This document shows positions 62,001 to 64,000 of a stretch of 64,000 bases of DNA, piece by piece (the stretch's first letter is position 1; each line of letters begins with the position of its first letter). A program made the translations under genes and the position numbers. Below the pieces are notes generated by a model that was not told the DNA's origin, did not search any database, and worked only from the letters and a program-made list of their open reading frames with translations. Source of the DNA: Granulosicoccus antarcticus IMCC3135 (GTDB lineage: Bacteria; Pseudomonadota; Gammaproteobacteria; Granulosicoccales; Granulosicoccaceae); the NCBI RefSeq assembly GCF_002215215.1, contig NZ_CP018632.1, positions 2,042,501 through 2,106,500 on the forward strand, given 5' to 3'.

Positions 62001-62366
62001 ATGCTCTCTGGCGCTGTCTTCAGCACTGATTCTGGTGATCAGGGGAAAGCAGACTCTGGGCGTTGTCTCCGTATTGATATTGGAAGCGGGGGCGCTGTGC
62101 AGGTAGCCAATACGCAGCAGTGATTTACCGGTGTACCGGTACAAGAGAATCGAATACACGGCTTGACAGACTACTTCAGGCGATACGTTACATTGAGTCG
62201 CAATTTGATCAATCAGTTTGATTGAGCGGGTGAAGGGCACCTCGACATTTGCTGTTGTCAGATTGTCTGAGATTTTGAGGCGAGGTCGGTCGCAGGGAAT
62301 CTCCAGCGGGTCTATCTGCTGGCTTGTCGCAGTTGCCCAAAAGGACAACGCAGAGGAGCTTTCCAT
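59088..62366 (-). CDS. Single-module NRPS with half condensation domain (C'-A-T-TE)
   Basis: A 1,092-residue cytosolic peptide synthetase. Residues 1-240 correspond to the C-terminal lobe of a condensation domain only; the HHxxxDG catalytic part is absent. The adenylation domain (250-750) is complete: A3 YTSGSTGVPKGVM, A5 MYGPTETTVYST, A7 MYRTGDAARW, A8 RGFRIELGEI and A10 Lys in PNGKVDRKQ. By hand alignment with GrsA the pocket reads D-I-I-S-L-G-M-V-Y-K, which I cannot match to a known substrate. The carrier domain has S799 in FFELGGQSIQ. The thioesterase (855-1092) has a cysteine nucleophile, C931 in GGGCEGALIAFE, and H1070 in GGTHDTW. A minimal, likely stand-alone product factory. Confidence 0.9.
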   Translation of the reverse strand: MESSSALSFWATATSQQIDPLEIPCDRPRLKISDNLTTANVEVPFTRSIKLIDQIATQCNVSPEVVCQAVYSILLYRYTGKSLLRIGYLHSAPASNINTETTPRVCFPLITRISAEDSAREHIEQLSQAFSKGEILSLENFETVAQKLAPQGAATSTSPCEIALSYGNTPAYNHSDDTLELLLSVIRQDDEAILNIRYLTALFNKETITRLTSHYEHLLEAVASAPDTLVSQLKMLGTAERDYLLHELNDTTRPYPSNSTIVDLFATQARLCPDSIAVRGPNEHSLTYQQLDEASNQLAHYLNEKNVQKADRIGLYLERDTTLMIALFGVMKSGASYVPLDPMFPKDRLNFMVQDSSAKYVLTQPSLVDGAPCSQAQTLVLDDSLEVLQDQSNEPIQLSSAQSEAYAIYTSGSTGVPKGVMIAHQGLTNFLVSILDAPGVTKNDRMLAVTTLSFDISIIELFAPLLVGAQVILASREQAMSPELLSARIKSVDANYISATPATWKMLLDNEWSGSSTMKALCGGEALTRDLADRLTASCKELWNMYGPTETTVYSTTEKIEPGNGSITVGRPIANTTLYVLDESMNVVPVSVPGELYIGGDGVAEGYLNRDELTAERFVADPFQATGTRMYRTGDAARWLANGYLEVQGRLDEQVKLRGFRIELGEIRARLVESLEIRDATVIVREDTPGEAKLVAYLVPELQTNSFSTGELRATLKRTLPEYMVPEAWVILDNLPQTPNGKVDRKQLPVPDQSILLTSENLVAPGNDSEEQIALIWKEALRLEQVGVHNSFFELGGQSIQAANLVAKLQDRLNLSIPLLDIFQGTTIASLARRLDGEEVDQAVQQYCRLITSPVDKQPVFMVGSNPLFSLACARLEGQHPVYQVDSYALQIERRLAGKRLLKSIEELSTELLLEIKKVQPQGPYLIGGGCEGALIAFEIALQLQRQGQEVEKLMNWHTAAPGPDLTTDFGEPPLRALRWCKWRFKTVLQDGSIKNLGLKGFKELLRHEFVEYSLFTAMYSYKINGKFNGSMDMVVLTQMEEENDFSERTMGWKNHLTGRVSFYELGGTHDTWLEDNAEGFSEFLYKTLVPA

Positions 62367-62380
62367 ACGATGACACTCTA

Positions 62381-62386
62381 ATTATA
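62381..62386 (-). promoter_or_regulatory. Possible -10 element of the NRPS gene
   Basis: A perfect TATAAT on the minus strand, 15 bases before the NRPS ATG. The predicted start leaves a leader of under 10 bases and no Shine-Dalgarno is seen. No convincing -35 lies at the expected distance. The rest of the 390-base divergent region up to 62754 holds no supported gene. Confidence 0.35.
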
Positions 62387-62754
62387 CATAACGTAATTGA
62401 AGGGGCGATCTTAGCGTTTTTCGCTATTCCCAACAAGACAGTGGTGGAGGCATTTGTCGTGAAATTTTGTGTACTGCGTGCTGAGGGCCGCCTGAGTACA
62501 GCACCTCATAGGGTGTTCTCCATCAGGAGTCCGTCGGTGCGCTGAAGTCAAAGGTGAGCGGGTAGAAAAATGATAGCGACTGCTTTGATGGTCATTTTTC
62601 GCACCGACGCTTGACCTTTCAAGCCAATAGCTTAAAACTCCGTCAATGGGAATTTTATCCCGACAACAACAGTGCTGTTTATGTGTTGTGCCGTCAAGGC
62701 ATTGCTGCACTTGAGGTAGTGTATTTTGTGTGGCCCCTTCATTTTTTCTAGACC

Positions 62755-63603
62755 ATGAGCGAGACTCTCAAGTTATCGCTGGCTAAGTCTGTGGTCAGTA
62801 TTCTGCGCCCGATGATTCGGTTGCTCATACGATTCGAGGTTACTCACCTTGAACTCAGTGAGCTGGTTCGCCAAACCTATGTAGAAGTGGCCGACAGGGA
62901 CTTCGCCATAGAAGGCGAGGAGATGACGATATCAAGGGTTGCTGTGCTGACCGGATTGAGCCGCAAGGAAGTGGTGCGATTGCGCAATCTGCTCGATGAA
63001 AGCACTACCAGTCTCAAGCAGAAGCCTAATCGCGCGCAAAGAGTGGTGCAAGGCTGGTTGGCTGACAAGGAATTTCTGGACCGGAAGCGTAATCCCAGGG
63101 TTTTACCTATCAAAGGACATAAATCCAGTTTTGTGACGTTGGTCAAACGCTACAGTGGCGATATAACTTATGGTGCAGTGCTCGAAGAGCTGAACCGGTC
63201 TGGCGTCACCAGTCAGCCTGATGAATACAGCGTAGCGCTGGTGAATCCAGCCTATATTCCTCACGCGGATGATCTGGATCAGGTGAGAATACTGTCCATG
63301 TGCGTTGCCGATTTGTTCTGGACAGGGGTGTCCAATGTTGATGCCGACCCGGGTGACAAAATGTTTCAACGACAAGTCACTTATAACTTGCTGGATGAGT
63401 GCAGCGCGCACGATTTCAAGGTGTACTCTACAGAGAAGGCGGCTGAGCTCATCGCGGATTTGAACAAGTTTCTGGCGAAGAAGCGTGAACAGGCCGGGAA
63501 AAAAACTTACGGAAAGTCGAAGCGGGTTGGTATGGGAATCTACTATCTTGAAGAAACCCAAATGTCGATGAACGACAGTAACAAGGATAAAGAAGAGCGG
63601 TGA
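62755..63603 (+). CDS. DUF6502 family protein
   Basis: A 282-residue protein of the DUF6502 family. The N-terminus VSILRPMIRLLIRFEVTHLELSELVRQTYVEVA and the DNA-binding-like ISRVAVLTGLSRKEVVRLR are the family core, followed by QRVVQGWLADKEFLD and YGAVLEELNRSG. The second segment looks like a winged helix, so a regulatory role is plausible, though not shown. The C-terminus is lysine-rich. It is divergent from the NRPS gene and about 38 bases before a lipoprotein gene. Confidence 0.85.
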   Translation: MSETLKLSLAKSVVSILRPMIRLLIRFEVTHLELSELVRQTYVEVADRDFAIEGEEMTISRVAVLTGLSRKEVVRLRNLLDESTTSLKQKPNRAQRVVQGWLADKEFLDRKRNPRVLPIKGHKSSFVTLVKRYSGDITYGAVLEELNRSGVTSQPDEYSVALVNPAYIPHADDLDQVRILSMCVADLFWTGVSNVDADPGDKMFQRQVTYNLLDECSAHDFKVYSTEKAAELIADLNKFLAKKREQAGKKTYGKSKRVGMGIYYLEETQMSMNDSNKDKEER

Positions 63604-63641
63604 AAGGTATTACCCGAAACAGGCATGGAAACCATCCTCTC

Positions 63642-64000
63642 ATGAAATTATTCGCAAGGCTGTTGTTGCTTCTGGCTATGGCGTCGCTGGTAGGCTGTAA
63701 TTTCGAGGAACCATCGGATGAGTCTGGCGTGGTCGGTACCGGTATCACTTTTCGCGGTACGATCAGTGAACAGCAGCAGCTTGCCGACAATGAAATTGAA
63801 ATCAGAGCGCAGTCAGGTGAACGAACAACAGCAATAATTGGCAATGACGGGCAATACTCTGCTGAGGGGGCACTCGGTTCAGGGCCCTGGCTGATCAGAA
63901 GTAGTCTGGGCAATGACAACTACCACTATGGTGTTGCGTATCCTGAGGCCATTGCGCACATCCACAGCTATACCGACGTGGTGCTTCGCAGCTGGTTTCT
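63642..64000 (+). CDS. Lipoprotein of unknown function, cut by the window edge
   Basis: The first 119 codons. A lipoprotein signal peptide (LFARLLLLLAMASLVGC) is followed by VVGTGITFRGTIS and IEIRAQSGERTTAIIGNDGQYSAEG, a carboxypeptidase-regulatory-like beta-sandwich pattern. It follows the DUF6502 gene on the same strand and probably in the same operon. The true end is outside the window. Confidence 0.7.
   Translation, partial: MKLFARLLLLLAMASLVGCNFEEPSDESGVVGTGITFRGTISEQQQLADNEIEIRAQSGERTTAIIGNDGQYSAEGALGSGPWLIRSSLGNDNYHYGVAYPEAIAHIHSYTDVVLRSWF

Noticed and set aside
1-64000. CRISPR array, tRNA, rRNA or phage genes
   Set aside because: No regularly spaced repeats, cloverleaf sequences, rRNA motifs or phage structural genes were seen on either strand.

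Overview
The window reads as chromosomal DNA from a Gram-negative heterotroph, most likely a marine-type gammaproteobacterium with a large catabolic genome (a Granulosicoccus-like lineage would fit, but this is inference from gene content). Supporting signs are many solute-uptake systems of the ABC, TRAP and TTT types, LysR, IclR and TetR regulated catabolic operons, outer-membrane lipoproteins and a secretin. No rRNA, tRNA or CRISPR array was seen.

Region 1 (about 0.4-10.5 kb): a VOC-fold protein; a leftward sugar ABC operon resembling ytfQ-ytfR-ytfT-yjfF; a divergent GMC oxidoreductase; and an amidase gene destroyed by a TnpB-type element and by an internal deletion. The TnpB gene is itself broken. 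Region 2 (10.7-15.1 kb): a three-gene signalling operon of a PhnD-type binding protein, a hybrid histidine kinase and an HD-GYP response regulator. Region 3 (15.1-20 kb): a leftward operon of a fluoroacetate-dehalogenase-like hydrolase and a LeuC/LeuD pair, with a divergent LysR gene, flanked by remnants of an AhpD-like gene and an EAL-domain gene.

Region 4 (20.2-28 kb): a class V aminotransferase-fold enzyme, the 5-oxoprolinase genes pxpB-pxpC-pxpA, a LysR regulator preceded by two interleaved inverted repeats, and a TRAP transporter. Region 5 (28-31.3 kb): a TetR regulator, a short-chain dehydrogenase with three operator-like repeats, an ISAzo13-type insertion sequence and an L31 ribosomal protein gene. 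Region 6 (31.3-41 kb): an IclR-regulated catabolic locus with an MBL hydrolase and a class III aminotransferase leftward, and tctCBA, an aldehyde dehydrogenase and a Tm-1-like protein rightward.

Region 7 (41.2-59 kb): a rightward Tad (Flp) pilus locus with two Flp-like prepilins, TadG/TadE-like pseudopilins, CpaB, CpaC, an FHA-CpaF fusion, TadB, TadC, lipoproteins, a DUF192 protein and a TadD-like TPR lipoprotein. At its end lies the most striking gene: a TadE-like membrane anchor fused through an acidic linker to a Hint self-cleaving domain and an AHH-type nuclease, overlapping a small gene that fits an immunity protein. This looks like a polymorphic toxin tied to a Tad pilus. Region 8 (59-64 kb): a one-module NRPS with a half condensation domain and a cysteine-type thioesterase, a DUF6502 protein, and a lipoprotein cut by the window edge.

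Four separate decayed genes (amidase, TnpB, EAL, AhpD-like) and one apparently intact IS show that parts of the first 31 kb are under active rearrangement, whereas the Tad locus is compact and translationally coupled throughout.
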